Shown piece after piece: positions 1-11,287 of a stretch of 57,500 bases of DNA; position 1 is the stretch's first letter; the number at the start of each line of letters is the position of its first letter. Origin of the DNA: Tubiluchus corallicola. Taxonomy: Eukaryota; Priapulida; Priapulimorpha; Priapulimorphida; Tubiluchidae. A model generated the notes under the pieces. That model saw only the letters and a program-made list of their open reading frames with translations. It searched no databases and was not told the DNA's origin. The stretch is taken from the NCBI GenBank assembly GCA_030141605.1, contig JAQGDQ010000670.1, forward strand, positions 30,001-87,500. Direction: 5' to 3'. The position numbers and the translations under genes were made by a program.

Positions 1-505
1 TCATCATTAATCGCTGCAACTGTGAAAAGGCTTATTCAACTCACAGTGGCTCACATCTATATTAATTGTTTCTTACTTTTTTGAATTTACTATGTGTAAA
101 ATAGTATTTTTCTTGTCCTAGTTAACGTAATATACTAAATGAACAAATTAAAATTATATTAAGTAATAAAAGACTACACAGTTTATTACATTTATAGTAC
201 ATGTAAGATTTACAGTTTTACAGCAAACTGGAAATTTCATTACAAACTAATAATAGCGTTTATTACAAGCAATAAAAACTCAGTAAAATAATTCGAAAAA
301 GATTTATTAGCTTGAACATTTTGTGCGTTAATTATCGTGCGTCTGTTTAACATTGTAGTGTATATGAAATGATTTTATATATGTCAGGGTGTACTGGAAA
401 TTTAGCATTAGCCTACTTAGCATCCTTCCCTTCTCTTGTTGTCTGCTTTGGCCACCTTGTGGCGATTTTTAGGCGTGATCACATGATGATCATGTGATGA
501 TCACA
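1..505. other. AT-rich non-coding DNA with a small palindromic patch
   Basis: I see no coding signal or recognisable element here. At about 475-508 there is a nested near-palindrome built from GTGATCACATGATGATCATG, just before the (CA)n tract. It could extrude a small hairpin, but it has no known function that I can name. Confidence 0.5.
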
Positions 506-534
506 TGACACACACGCACACGCACACGCACACG

Positions 535-589
<55 letters not shown>

Positions 590-598
590 ACACACACA
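506..598. repeat. (CA)n microsatellite
   Basis: A CA dinucleotide tract with CACG interruptions in its first 30 bases, then nearly pure CA. It is an ordinary simple repeat. Confidence 0.95.
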
Positions 599-609
599 CT
601 AGCCTATAC

Positions 610-750
610 ACTAGGACCCCAAAGTTTGAGGAAAATGTGTATACTTTTATATTCATGTAGAGGGCGCATTTTATAACACGCCACAGTCAGTTACTTATCA
701 CTTCTTGTATATAAGTGCCACGTAACGAACAGGTGGAAGGCACTACACTA
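610..750. mobile_element. Diverged copy of the internal part of the hAT-like element at 51.7 kb
   Basis: This stretch shares an ordered series of blocks with 51795-51915: GGGCGCATTTTATAACACGC, then CAGTTACT, then TATATAAGTGCCACGTAACG, AACAGGTG and AAGGCA.TACAC. The later copy sits inside an element with hAT-type ends and an 8-bp target duplication, so this one is probably an older copy of the same family. I could not find its terminal repeats. The shared blocks are seen directly; the family assignment is inference. Confidence 0.45.
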
Positions 751-1507
751 TGATCAGGCCTGATCTGGTTGAGTGAACTGAATTTTGTTAACACAAGACA
801 ATTTATAAGGCGTTAAAATATTGCCGAGTTGTGTGTTTTGAAAGCTCATGACTTGGGAGAAATAATGTTTATATATATCCCTTTATTACTTATAAAATTA
901 GTTATTTAGTTAAATTACAAATTAGTCAAAAATTACTGTAAAGCTGTATTGTAAAAACTGCTAAATTATGTACAATTATTGATCTTTTAGTTATTGGTAT
1001 TTTTGGCATAAATTTTTTATTGTTTAGATGGAATGACATGTTTCTGGGAATAAAAGGAAAATTTATTAATCGAGGCTTCGGATTTTTATTTGTTTTTTAA
1101 AAGCCCAAACACAGGTCAAACTCAAATTCATAGAACTAAAATCAATTCTAAAAACTAAAATTGCGGTCACGGGTGTATTACAAGTAAGGGCCTTTATCTG
1201 GGGACTCCCTAATCCCATTTCCAGGTCCTAGACAGATTTTCCAATCTCGGGACTACTGTTCCAATCCCTCGGAATGCGGGGATTAGTGTAAAAGGTGATG
1301 TTCGGGAAAATGCGCGTAACGCAAGCTTGATATACTGGCGTAAGAAAATGCAGGTTGGATTATCATTGAAGCTGGCCTAGCTAAAAAGGTTAATGTGAAA
1401 ATTTATAGCCTAATTGATAATCTATGATTATCTATTCAACCACAACGGTAAAGTGATAATAGTCATTACGTAATAATCATTTTTATTAATATGGCTGGTT
1501 TTATTAT
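751..1507. other. Non-coding AT-rich DNA
   Basis: I see no ORF, repeat unit or element that I can support here. Confidence 0.5.
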
Positions 1508-1770
1508 TGTGTGTGCGCATGCGTGTGTGTATGCGTGTGTGCGTGCGCGTGTGTGTGCGCGTGTGTGTATGCGTGTGTGTGCGTGTGTGCGCGCGTGTGT
1601 GTATGCGTGTGTGTGCGTGTGTGTGTGTGTGTATGCGTGTGTGTGCGTGTGTGCGTGCGTGCGTGTATGCGTGCGCGCGCGTGCGTGCGTGTGTGTGTGT
1701 GCGTATGTGCGTGTGTGCGTGTGTGCGTGCGTGTGTGCGTGTGTGTGTGTGCGTGTTCATGTGTGTGTAA
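1508..1770. repeat. (GT)n/(GC) microsatellite, about 260 bp
   Basis: Alternating purine-pyrimidine sequence made of TG steps with frequent GCG and ATGCG interruptions. All frames are open on both strands only because of composition (Cys/Val or His/Thr polymers). Long alternating GT/GC can adopt Z-DNA, which is known chemistry and not something shown here. Confidence 0.95.
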
Positions 1771-2186
1771 ACTGGGTAAACTGGGATAAGTTTGCGAGGC
1801 GTGTGGTGACAAAACATCTGCGTGTGTTATGGAGTTTTAAACTCCACATTATCAGAACTTGATACCGAACACGTGCAGATCATCTTTAAGTCTAGCCAAG
1901 CGCAATAACAATTAGTTTTGTATGTTAGACAGAACAGAAGAATTGTCTCGAGGATTCTTGATTGCCCAATGAATGCCAGTAATTCGCTTACTCGAAATTG
2001 TCTTGCTTTTGTGATGTAACCCTAAGCTAGCTTATGAGTTCTACATAAGCACAGAATCAACTTTTCAGCCGTACGTTTTGCGTAGACGAAATACAATTAC
2101 GTTTTTTATATATTATATAATTCGAGTTCTAGGACCCGTCCTGAAAAACGCACGCAGTCGCATTACGTGGTCGTTTCTTCTCCTCT
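1771..2186. other. Non-coding DNA without recognisable features
   Basis: I see no coding signal or repeat between the GT tract and the following minisatellite. Confidence 0.5.
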
Positions 2187-2815
2187 TTTCCTTCTTCCTA
2201 TCCCTAATCTTACTATTTTTTCCATTTCATCATGTCTACTAACCCTAACCATTCTTTCATTCACTCATCCTCCCTTCCTTCCTTCTTCCTATCCCTAATC
2301 TTACTATTTTTTCCATTCCATCATGTCTACTAACCCTAACCATTCTTTCATTCACTTATCCTCCCCTCCCTTCCTTCTTCCTATCCCTAATCTTACTATT
2401 TTTTCCATTTCATCATGTCCACTAACCCTAACCATTCTTTCATTCACTCATCCATCCTCCCTTCCTTCTTCCTATCCCTAATCTTACTATTTTTTCCATT
2501 CCATCATGTCCACTAACCCTAACCATTCTTTCATTCACTCAACCCCTCCTCCCTTCCTTCTTCCTATCCCTAATCTTACTATTTTCCATTCCATCATGTC
2601 CACTAACCCTAACCATTCTTTCATTCACCCATTCTCTCCTGCCTTCCTTCTTCCTATCCCTAATCTTACTATTTTCTTTCCATTCCATCATGTCCACTAA
2701 CCCTAACCATTCTTTCATTCACTCATCCTCCCCTCCCTTCCTTTTTCCTATCCCTAATCTTACTATGTTTTCCATTCCATCATGTCTGCTAACCCTAACC
2801 ATTCTTTCATTCACT
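2187..2815. repeat. Minisatellite of about 90 bp, 7-8 copies
   Basis: The anchor CCTATCCCTAATCTTACTAT recurs at 2207, 2288, 2380, 2471, 2563, 2653 and 2747, so the period is 81-94 bp. Length changes come mainly from gain or loss of CCTT/CATC blocks. Each unit also carries ACTAACCCTAACCATTC, a telomere-like string that is dispersed and not a telomere. Small + strand frames of 64-80 codons here are repeat artefacts. Confidence 0.9.
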
Positions 2816-2980
2816 CATTTGTGCCACCTTAACAAGCCAAGCTTTCAAGGTGTCATACAGCAACTCTTTTATTTGGTTAATTTGACTTCATCAACGTTTT
2901 TTTACCTATACTGTTTGTTTTTGTTTCAATAATATTGTATGTTGATGTATTGTATATGTATTGCTGGAGTGAAATAAATT
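2816..2980 (+). mobile_element. Probable LINE 3' UTR ending in AATAAA plus (TGAT)n
   Basis: A unique 165-bp segment with a small stem (CACCTT...AAGGTG near 2823-2846) ends in GTGAAATAAATTGATTGATTG and runs straight into a tetranucleotide tract. A polyadenylation signal followed at once by a short-unit repeat is typical of CR1/L2-like LINE 3' ends. No coding remnant is visible upstream because the 90-bp minisatellite abuts it. The assignment rests on this arrangement and on the similar, better supported cases elsewhere in the window. Confidence 0.4.
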
Positions 2981-3101
2981 GATTGATTGATTGATTGATT
3001 GATTGACTGACTGACTGACTGACTGACTGACTGACTGACTGACTGACTGACTGACTGACTGACTGACTGAGTGACTGACTAATTGATTGATTGATTGATT
3101 A
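2980..3101. repeat. (TGAT)n-(TGAC)n-(TGAT)n microsatellite
   Basis: About six TGAT units, then about 18 TGAC units, then TGAT again. The TGAC core probably arose by one substitution followed by expansion. The tract directly follows an AATAAA and may descend from a LINE tail. Confidence 0.93.
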
Positions 3102-3414
3102 CATTCGATGACAAAAATGACCTCAGATGCTCCACAGTTAAAGACAATATTGTGATTATTTAAGATTAATTGAGAACATGCAATGTGTCTTGCACAACTT
3201 ATCCAACCAGCGAAAGATAAGCATACAAGACGTTTGCATTAATGGCAAAGTCTGATATTCGGACTGGACAAAGTTCCTGCAAAACAGTGTTAAGGTTTAA
3301 ATACAAATGGTTATTCGTCAGTTTTTCTCAATATGTTAATTTATTCACATTATCAATAAGTTAAGACTAGATTACGCTATATATGATTTAGTAGCATGTT
3401 GTAAGCAAGGCTGG
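3102..3414. other. Non-coding DNA
   Basis: I see nothing supportable between the TGAC tract and the 63-bp minisatellite. Confidence 0.5.
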
Positions 3415-4285
3415 CAGTACCGTACTAGTACGATAAAATATCGTTCCGTAATTCCGTACCGTACTTGAAAAATCGAATCGTAACGTACTAGTACGACAAA
3501 ATATCGTTCCGTAATTCCGTACCGTACTTGCAAAATCGAATCGTAACGTGCTAGTACGACAAAATATCGTACCGTAATTCCGTACCGTACTTGCAAAATC
3601 GAATCGTAACGTGCTAGTACGATAAAATATCGTTCCGTAATTCCGTACCGTACTTGCAAAATCGAATCGTAACGTGCTAGTACGACAAAATATCGTTCCG
3701 TAATTCCGTACCGTACTTGCAAAATCGAATCGTAACGTGCTAGTACGACAAAATATCGTTCCGTAATTCCGTACCGTACTTGAAAAATCGAATCGTAACG
3801 TACTAGTACGATAAAATATCGTACCGTAATTCCGTACCGTACTTGCAAAATCGAATCGTACTGTACTAGTACGATAAAATATCGTACCGTAATTCCGTAC
3901 CGTACTTGCAAAATCGAATCGTAACGTGCTAGTACGACAAAATATCGTTCCGTAATTCCGTACCGTACTTGAAAAATCGAATCGTAACGTACTAGTACGA
4001 CAAAATATCGTACCGTAATTCCGTAACGTACCTGCAAAATGGAATCGTAACGTACTAGTACGATAAAATATCGTACCGTAATTCCGTACCGTACTTGAAA
4101 AATCGAATCGTACCGTACTAGTACGACAAAATATCGTTCCGTAATTCCGTACCGTACTTACAAAATCGAATCGTAACGTGCTAGTACGACAAAATATCGT
4201 TCCGTAATTCCGTCCGTACTTAAAAAATCGAATCGTACCGTACTAGTACGATAAAATATCGTTCCGTAATTCCGTACCAAATTTC
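3415..4285. repeat. 63-bp minisatellite rich in palindromes, about 14 copies
   Basis: Units start at regular 63-bp steps (for example TAACGTACTAG at 3481 and TAACGTGCTAG at 3544). Each contains the perfect palindrome GTACTAGTAC (or the variant GTGCTAGTAC), followed by AAAATATCGT, CCGTAATTCCGT and CCGTACCGTACTTG. Because 63 is divisible by three, one - strand frame stays open for 221 codons with a 21-residue repeat. There is no sign of an initiation context or of a non-repeat domain, so I do not call it a gene. Confidence 0.93.
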
Positions 4286-4567
4286 GTACCAAGTTCGTGT
4301 AGTACAAAATGATAAAGAGTGGCATAAAAATCAATTGTAAAAACGGTAAGTTTATCAATTATTGTTATGATTTTATGCGTGCTATAAAACAGAACTGCTG
4401 TTTGGACTTCCATACTATTTATTTTAGGTTTCAAAAGCTACAGGAAATTATACACGAGATATAAATTTATTTTGAGTTACCCAACTTGCAAGGGTTGCAT
4501 ACATTGACTGATTTCAAACATAGAGTAAAAAAAACACAGAAAAATCACGTTAAAATAAACACTTTAG
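4286..4567. other. Non-coding DNA
   Basis: Unique AT-rich sequence between two tandem arrays. I see no feature. Confidence 0.45.
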
Positions 4568-4753
4568 TTGCTAAGACTTTAGACACTGGTGTTGGCCGTT
4601 GCTAAGACTTCAGACACTGGTGTTGGCCGTTGCTAAGACTTCAGACACTGGTGTTGACCGTTGCTAAGACTTCAGACACTGGTGTTGCCCGTTGCTAAGA
4701 CTTCAGACACTGGTGTTGGCCGTTGCTAAGACTTCAGACACTGGTGTTGGCCA
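4568..4753. repeat. 31-bp minisatellite, 6 copies
   Basis: Unit TTGCTAAGACTTCAGACACT followed by GGTGTTGGCCG, period 31 (for example at 4568 and 4599). The copies are nearly identical, so the array is young. Confidence 0.93.
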
Positions 4754-5280
4754 AGTATCTTGTCAAACAGAGATGCAAAATTGAAACTTTTTTTAAATAA
4801 ATACTACTCACCACATTAAAATGTAATTGTTGAAGCAGGCAGCTAATCTTTCTTGCTGTGAGTGATGAACTACAAACTTCCATTTCAAGAGTTAAAACGG
4901 GCGTTTGAACAAAACGCAATTTTCTGGAAGACAAGAGAAATTTGGATAAAAACCGCATTATAATAGAGCTGTCATTAAAACCGACGCTTATCGATTACAT
5001 CATTATGTACTTACGACATTTTAATGAATATTTGCGTCAGCTAATGAGCATAATGCCAATCAGCCAGCTGCAGTTATCATTGCCAAATTACAACTATGGC
5101 TAATGGATGAATGGAAAAAGTCATATTTTCGTATGTTGCTGCGTAGATCTTTGATTTTATTTTCTGAGGTAAATTGCAATTTGATCTGTATAAAAAAAAT
5201 TGATATAGTGTACTAATTGTTTGAAGTACTGTGTGTTAAACAATTTTTTTGGAAAGTTTGTTTGTTTAAAGTTTTATAGT
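4754..5280. other. Non-coding DNA
   Basis: Unique sequence. The short - strand frame around 4734-4958 shows no family features and I do not call it. Confidence 0.45.
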
Positions 5281-6285
5281 AATTCGTTCCTTCCATTTTT
5301 CCTTCCTTCCTTCCTTCGTTTGTTCGCTCCTTCCTTCCTTCCTTCCTTCCTTCGTTTGTTCGTTCCTTCCTTCCTTCGTTTGTTCGTTCCTTCCTTCCTT
5401 CCTTCCTTCCTTCCTTCGTTTGTTCGTTCGTTCCTTCCTTCCTTCCTTCCTTCCTTCGTTTGTTCGTTCCTTCCTTCCTTCCTTCCTTCGTTTGTTCGTT
5501 CGTTCCTTCCTTCCTTCCTTCGTTTGTTCGTTCCTTCCTTCCATCTTTCCTTCCTTCGTTTGTTCGTTCCTTCCTTCCTTCCTTCCTTCGTTTGTTCGTT
5601 CCTTCCTTCCTTCCTTCCTTCCTTCGTTTGTTCGTTCCTTCCTTCCTTCTTTCCTTCGTTTGTTCGTTCCTTCCTTCCTTCCTTCCTCCCTTCGTTTGTT
5701 CGTTCCTTCCATCTTTCCTTCCATCCATCCATCCATCCATCTTTCCTTCCTTCGTTTGTTCGTTCCTTCCATTTTTCCTTCCTTCCTTCCTTCGTTTGTT
5801 CGTTCCTTCCTTCCTTCGTTTGTTCGTTCCTTCCTTCAATCTTTCCTTCCTTCCTTCCTTCGTTTGTTCGTTCCTTCCTTCCTTCGTTTGTTCGTTCCTT
5901 CCTTCCTTCGTTTATTCGTTCGTTCCTTCCTTCCTTCCTTCGTTTGTTCGTTCCTTCCTTCCATCTTTCCTTCCTTCGTTTGTTCGTTCCTTCCTTCCTT
6001 CCTTCGTTTGTTCGTTCGTTCCTTCCTTCCTTCCTTCCTTCCTTCCTTCCTTCGTTTGTTCGTTCCTTCCTTCCTTCCTTCCTTCGTTTGTTCGTTCCTT
6101 CCTTCCTTCCTTCCCCCCTTCGTTTGTTCGTTCCTTCCATCTTTCCTTCCATCCATCCATCCTTCCTTCCTTCCTTCCTTCCACCCTTCGTTCGTTCGTT
6201 CAATCGTCCGTTCGTTCATTCATTCAAGCATTTATTCATTCATTCACTCGCTCATTCATTCATTCATTCACTCATATTTTATTGT
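5281..6285. repeat. (CCTT)n tract with interspersed CGTTTGTTCGTT blocks, about 1 kb
   Basis: Runs of CCTT alternate with the 12-base block CGTTTGTTCGTT. Occasional CCATCTTT and CCATCCATCC variants occur, and the tract grades into (ATTC)n after 6205. The block arrangement suggests a second level of tandem duplication above the tetranucleotide. The 393-codon Ser/Phe/Leu/Pro-rich frame (+) and the Lys/Glu/Arg-rich frames (-) are composition artefacts. Confidence 0.95.
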
Positions 6286-6799
6286 GAAAATGAGAAAATT
6301 TCATTGGCTGTAATCGCTGCCAATAAAATAGGATGTTTACTAAAGCATCCAATCTCACAAAATGAAGGCCTAGCCTTATTGTCGATTGACAGTTTGCATT
6401 AGCTCCCGCACGATATTTTAATAGGTGCAACCTTTCATTTACAAGGCCATACGTCCATTCATAATCTTTTAATGATCTTCCAGCTGTTCACCAATGCCTA
6501 CCCGACGAGAACTCTATGTACAACTTGTACAATACAGGTATACGTAAATGAAGCCAATTGCACACAAAACAAAAACTCCAAGATTTAGCCATTTTCGGAA
6601 CCTCGTTTTCAAAGTTGGAGTAATAATTAAGAAGCAGGATACGTAAAGCACATGGTAATCACGTACACAGCTAATTTGATAGCAAAGGGGTCATTTCTAC
6701 GGTGATTCATGACTGCAAACCATAAAGATCTTATACAACTGAAGAATAAATGTTCTGCAAAATATATATTACACGTGCTACGTGACAGGTGCACCAGTG
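6286..6799. other. Non-coding DNA
   Basis: Unique sequence with no supportable gene. Confidence 0.45.
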
Positions 6800-7768
6800 A
6801 TGCAAAAGTTGATAGTGATGATGAAGATGATGATGGTGACGATGGCGATGACGATGAGAGTGACGGTGACGCTGACGGTAATGACGACGATAGTGATGAT
6901 GACAATGACGATGACGATCATGACGATGATGATCATGATGATCATGATGATGGTGACGATGGTGATGACGATGATGGTGATGATGACAATGATGGTGATG
7001 ATGACAATGATGGTGACGATGACGATGACGATGATGATGATGGTGATGATGACGACGATGATGACGATGGCGACGATGATGATGATGACGATGACGACAA
7101 CGATGATGATGATGATAGTGATGATGAAGATGATGACGGTGATGATGGCGATGACGATGAGAGTGATGATGACAATGATGGTGATGATGACGATGGCGAC
7201 GACGATGAAGATGATGACGGTGATGATGATGACGATGACGACGATGAAGATGACGACGGTGATGATGATGACGATGACGACAACGATGATGATGATAATG
7301 ATGATGGTGACGATGGTGATGACGATGATGGTGATGATGACAATGATGGTGACGATGACGATGATGATGATGATGACGATGACGACAACGATGATGATGA
7401 TGATGATGATGATAGTGATGATGAAGATGACGGTGACGATGGCGATGACGATGAGAGTGATGATGACAATGATGGTGATGATGACGACGATGATGACGAT
7501 AATGATGATGATGACGATTACGACGACGATGGTGATGATGATGACGATGACGACAACGATGATGATGATGATGACGGTGACGATGATGACAATGACGACA
7601 ACGATGATGATGATAATGATGATGATGACGGTGACGATGGCGGTGACGATGACGGTAACGACGACGATAGTGATGATGACGATGACGACGACGATTGCGA
7701 CGATGATGATGATGACGACAACTATCATGATGATGATGATGATGATGATGACCACCTTCACGACAATA
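6800..7768. repeat. (GAT/GAC)n trinucleotide tract, about 970 bp
   Basis: GATGAT and GACGAT codon-like triplets are interrupted by GGT, AGT, AAT and GAA. An Asp-rich frame of 358 codons (6709-7785, +) results, but its non-repeat ends show no domain, and the other frames are equally open (poly-Met/Thr, poly-Ile/Val, poly-Ser). Blocks such as GATAGTGATGATGAAGATGA recur several times, so larger segments have been duplicated. Confidence 0.93.
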
Positions 7769-8523
7769 ATGGTGGTAAACAATAATGGTGGTAAACTGAT
7801 AGTAAACATTAGTAAGGAAAGTGAAGAAATTACAACAGCAAGAATAGCAAAGGCAATTACAACAGTAATAGGCAGTTTGGGGGAGAATTTTTCAATCATT
7901 GAAACAAGTCACCTTTTACGTGTCCTCTGCAAGAGCCAAGAACTTAATAAACTGGGGTCATAAACGGCAATATTAGCAATTACTGGCAGCAATATTGATT
8001 CCAATAATCGATCATGTCATGTGAATGTATAATTTTTCTGCGCAGCGAGGCAGAGTCTTTGCGCCGCTTACACATGGTCAGCGTCTAGGGATTTCAACTT
8101 GGTTCACGCTGATCGATACTGTCTTTAAATAACGTGGCACCGTCAAGAATGAGCTGTCCATAACTTTACTCGCAGAACAATAGGCTATATAAATCCATGT
8201 GTGGCTAATTAATAGACCCTTGTTACTGAAAGGTGGCTGTTAATATGTGAGAACTAGCAACGAGTGGAGACAATTATACACTAATTGGATACGGGACTGA
8301 TTAGTTAATTACAGACAAAGAATATTGTTCTTATAATCGCTGACGGGTGGCAGTAGCTGAAATCTTTGTTGTGGTACTGTTTAGCTGATCGCATTTGGCT
8401 CTCGACGGATTTGTGAACAGTTTTGCTTTTGGCCGGCAAAAGTAGCATACTTGCCACATAGCGTTAGGACAGTTACTATCAATGCTTGTACAGCTTGCAC
8501 TTAAAAAGGAATATTACATAAAA
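7769..8523. other. Region upstream of the Ig-gene first coding exon
   Basis: Unique sequence without repeats, adjoining the start codon at 8524. It should contain the 5' UTR and perhaps the promoter, but I see no reliable TATA or initiator arrangement. An in-frame upstream ATG at 8482 (context TCAATGC) exists and would add 14 residues. A stop lies in frame at 8443. Confidence 0.4.
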
Positions 8524-8572
8524 ATGGAGCTTAAATTAAGCCTTACAGTAGGCTTGCTTCTGGTCTATAATG
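8524..8572 (+). CDS. First coding exon of an immunoglobulin-superfamily protein (signal peptide)
   Basis: This exon encodes MELKLSLTVGLLLVYN and leaves one base (G) for the next codon. The peptide has a short polar start, one Lys and a hydrophobic core, which is what a secretory signal peptide looks like. The exon ends at a textbook donor (AATG|GTAAGT). The start at 8524 has A at -3 and G at +4. The in-frame upstream ATG at 8482 has a poor context and would put 14 polar residues before the hydrophobic core, so I prefer 8524. Joined to 35893 the phase fits exactly: the split codon becomes GTT, and the combined product continues VLGASSLPEF, giving a plausible cleavage site near residues 19-22. 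The joined product should enter the secretory pathway and lie outside the cell. Splicing is inferred from sequence only. Confidence 0.68.
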
Positions 8573-8639
8573 GTAAGTACTTGTAAAACAATATAATGTG
8601 ATAATTTTATATAGATAAGTTGTGGAGATCCACTAGAAT

Positions 8640-8960
8640 TAAATAGAATGTAATATTGTAGAATGTTCTATAGTATTGTAGAACAATTTTCTTAGAAGTT
8701 TTTAGAACTCTATTCCTAGATTGTTCCCTGGCACTGATATATAAGGCGGAGCTGGCCGCTGAAGTTTATTCTCTCACATTCTCTTGTATTCTCGTATTCT
8801 CAGATTCTCAGATACGCTTTCACGTTTCCAGATGATCACATTTACTGTAAACATTTCGCGTTCCTTCATATTTTTGTGTTGTAGAATTCTCGCATAATAA
8901 ACTAGGTTTCTGGTTTTCTCTACGAGCCTTCCGAGAGAAACAAAATACAACAAGATACCC
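8640..8960 (+). mobile_element. Possible solo LTR or promoter-like segment
   Basis: Just inside the first intron, a segment has TATATAAGGCGG at about 8738, a TCTCGTATTCTCAGATTCTC-type pyrimidine stretch, AATAAA at about 8898 and an ACAACA-type end near 8951. That order (TATA, transcribed leader, polyadenylation signal) resembles the U3-R-U5 of an LTR. I could not find a clear TGT...ACA boundary with a target duplication, and no second copy is present. It could equally be unrelated intron sequence. Confidence 0.25.
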
Positions 8961-10730
8961 GAAAAACATGTCACTAGGCCGCCTGTCGACGGTTTTATGT
9001 ATGGTCCTTTTCTGCTAAGTGTGTTTTCACAAAATTAATTATAATGGATTTATCCAACTCATAACTAAATTGCCGTATGCAATTAAAAATCATATTAGAT
9101 TCCGTAGTTCGAAAATCTTTCATTCAAAGACAATGGCAAATTTAACGCATATTGACAAGAAACAATGATGACAGAAGTTGACGTCGCGCACGCGCACAAT
9201 TCACACTCATATGATTTATAAACTTAGAAACCTAATGTCTATTACGGTCTTTTTTCTGTTTTGTTTAGGTTCTGCGCATGCGCGCTTATTTGCATGTTAT
9301 ACGAATGCAGGTAAAAGTCAGATCGAAGAACATGAAGTCAGATACGGGAAGAGAGAAAGATTGTGAAAGACAAAAAAAGGAAAAAGAAAGAGAGGAGATA
9401 AGAGAAAGCTAGAGAAGTGAGAATGGAAAGAAAGGGGCGCGAAAGAATAAAGAGGGAAAGAGAGAGGGAGACAGACAGACGTAAGGTGAAATAAATGACT
9501 TATGACTTACGAACTGATAGACAGGCGGGCAGAGGAAGGGGGAGACAGAGAGAAATTTGGAGAGAGACACAGAGAGAGACCGAGAGTGAGATAAGAGAGA
9601 AAGAAAGAAGGGGAGCAGCGAGACGCATAGTTGTTCAGACAAAAATATACACGTTCTGGTGTAATACATTTTGCTCAAGAAACAACAAACATATTTGCAC
9701 ATAAGTCTAGCACGCTGCGTCATCGCTACTTGGTAACATCTTGACATGTGATCAATATTAACAAGTTCTGTAATCATACGTCTCACACAAGACTGATTCT
9801 GTGCCTTTGACCGACCTCATTGTTAACCTTGTGGAATTGATGTAGATCTTATCTTATCACTGTTATTAGTGTGGCAACACAACCATTAAGTAAAATGAGG
9901 CTCTACTAACCCGCAATGACCGGATGGGTCAAAATTCATTTTGCAAAAAGAGTCAATCATTTCCCAGAAGAAATGATCAATGCGGAAGCTGACTAAATAG
10001 ATTAGAGTAAAAGAATAATGCAAACAACCTGGGAAAGGAGAGAAAAGGAGAAGAAAGGAGAGACAAAAAATGAGATGGAAGTTGTATGGACCAGTTAAAA
10101 ACATTGTTGGTGGTAGACAGTAAGAAGGTCAAAAAATGGTCATAGCGTTATTTAACTTAATAGGAAGATGAACATAATGACAATCAATGACATCCTCCCA
10201 TAAGTTTGGCAGCATCAGCACCTTAAGCTGCTCCACGCTAAATCAACTTTTCTCAGAATACCGAGGAAAAAAGGCAGACCGAAGATGTGTGAAACGAGTT
10301 TGAAATTTTTCTGCAACAAACTCAAAAAATGAACGTAAACATGAATGCAAAGAATTGTCCTATAAGCTGTTAACTTGCACACATAAACATCAACGCTGCA
10401 AGCAATTCATTCCACGTTTTACAGATCAAGAATTGCGTCATCAGGCAGTGTATTTAAGAGTGACGACGCGACGCTAAAACTGCAACAAAACAGAAAACAA
10501 TCAAATTATTTTGCAATTCACTGTTCGAGTGGACTAAACCAGATGGTGGGGCAATTGATGTCACGTTCCCTTTTTTAGTGTAGCGCCTATTAGAACCACT
10601 TTTGGTAATACAGCAATTACTGATAAAGAAACCGCGTATCAAATGTGCAACTTATACCAAGAGAAAAATTACGCAATGAAAGTCTTCTTAGTAACAATGT
10701 GCACCGTATTCGCTGTGGTTCGAAATGTCT
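8961..10730. other. Intronic unique DNA with a GA-rich stretch
   Basis: No exon or element that I can support. 9345-9615 is rich in GAGA/GAAAG and explains the Ser/Leu- and Arg/Glu-rich frames on the two strands. The remainder is unremarkable AT-rich sequence. Confidence 0.45.
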
Positions 10731-11255
10731 TATTTTAGTTTAAACATAATTTATTATAGGATTGGATCAGACAGTTTGAACAACACGATTTAGGATCTTC
10801 ACCACAACAGACTTTATACACTATTTACAAAAACATTTGCAGTAAGAATAGACTATAACTACACAAGCTGACAAGTTTTACTACAAGATTACTTTAGACA
10901 ATAGTAGAAAATGACGGTTAGAAAATATTAATGTACGAATATTTAAGACTGATGCATTTCATATCAGATAGAAACTATTGGAAGCATTTAGTACGTAATA
11001 TAAAGTCATGTATGCATTGCAATATTTTACAGTTAGCAACATAGTTAAATTCATCTTTTCCGAATAATAACAACTTCAACAGATCATTATTTCCTAAGAC
11101 AGCTATATTAAGGTTTTCGGGCAGAAGCATTTCCTTTATTTTATCAAACATAACAACCCTAGTTTGTTGATACAATGGGCAGTGCAACAAAAAGTGTTCA
11201 ACAGATTCAAATCGAAATCCACAGTTACAATTCGGCAATATTGGATGACCGTTAT
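10731..11255 (-). mobile_element. 5'-truncated LINE: ORF2 C-terminus and 3' UTR (family A, copy 1)
   Basis: On the - strand 10975-11238 encodes an uninterrupted 87-codon tail that begins with a Cys/His cluster: CNCG, then ESVEHFLLHCPLYQQTR. This pattern (CxCG...VEHxLxxCPxY) marks the C-terminal end of many non-LTR retrotransposon ORF2 proteins, after the reverse transcriptase. About 240 bp of 3' UTR follows to about 10731. A second copy of the same family lies at 27440-28180 on the + strand and matches through both the coding tail and the 3' UTR end (CAAACTGTCTGATCCAATCC). The element is cut off at its 5' side near 11255, as expected from incomplete target-primed reverse transcription. It cannot encode a working enzyme. 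Confidence 0.85.
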
Positions 11256-11287
11256 TATCTTTACAGCCTTATTTTAACAAGCCTCGT

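Noticed and set aside
2187-2815. Telomeric repeat (TAACCC)
   Set aside because: ACTAACCCTAACC occurs once per unit of about 90 bp and is not a continuous TTAGGG array.
3372-4037. 221-codon repeat frame (-) in the 63-bp array
   Set aside because: Same reasoning: the period is divisible by three, and there is no other coding evidence.
5213-6402. Several open frames of 90-393 codons, Ser/Phe/Pro-rich (+) and Lys/Glu/Arg-rich (-)
   Set aside because: All are composition artefacts of (CCTT)n with CGTTTGTTCGTT blocks.
6709-7785. 358-codon Asp-rich open frame (+)
   Set aside because: It is produced by the (GAT/GAC)n tract. Other frames on both strands are just as open, and the short unique ends show no domain or splice signals.
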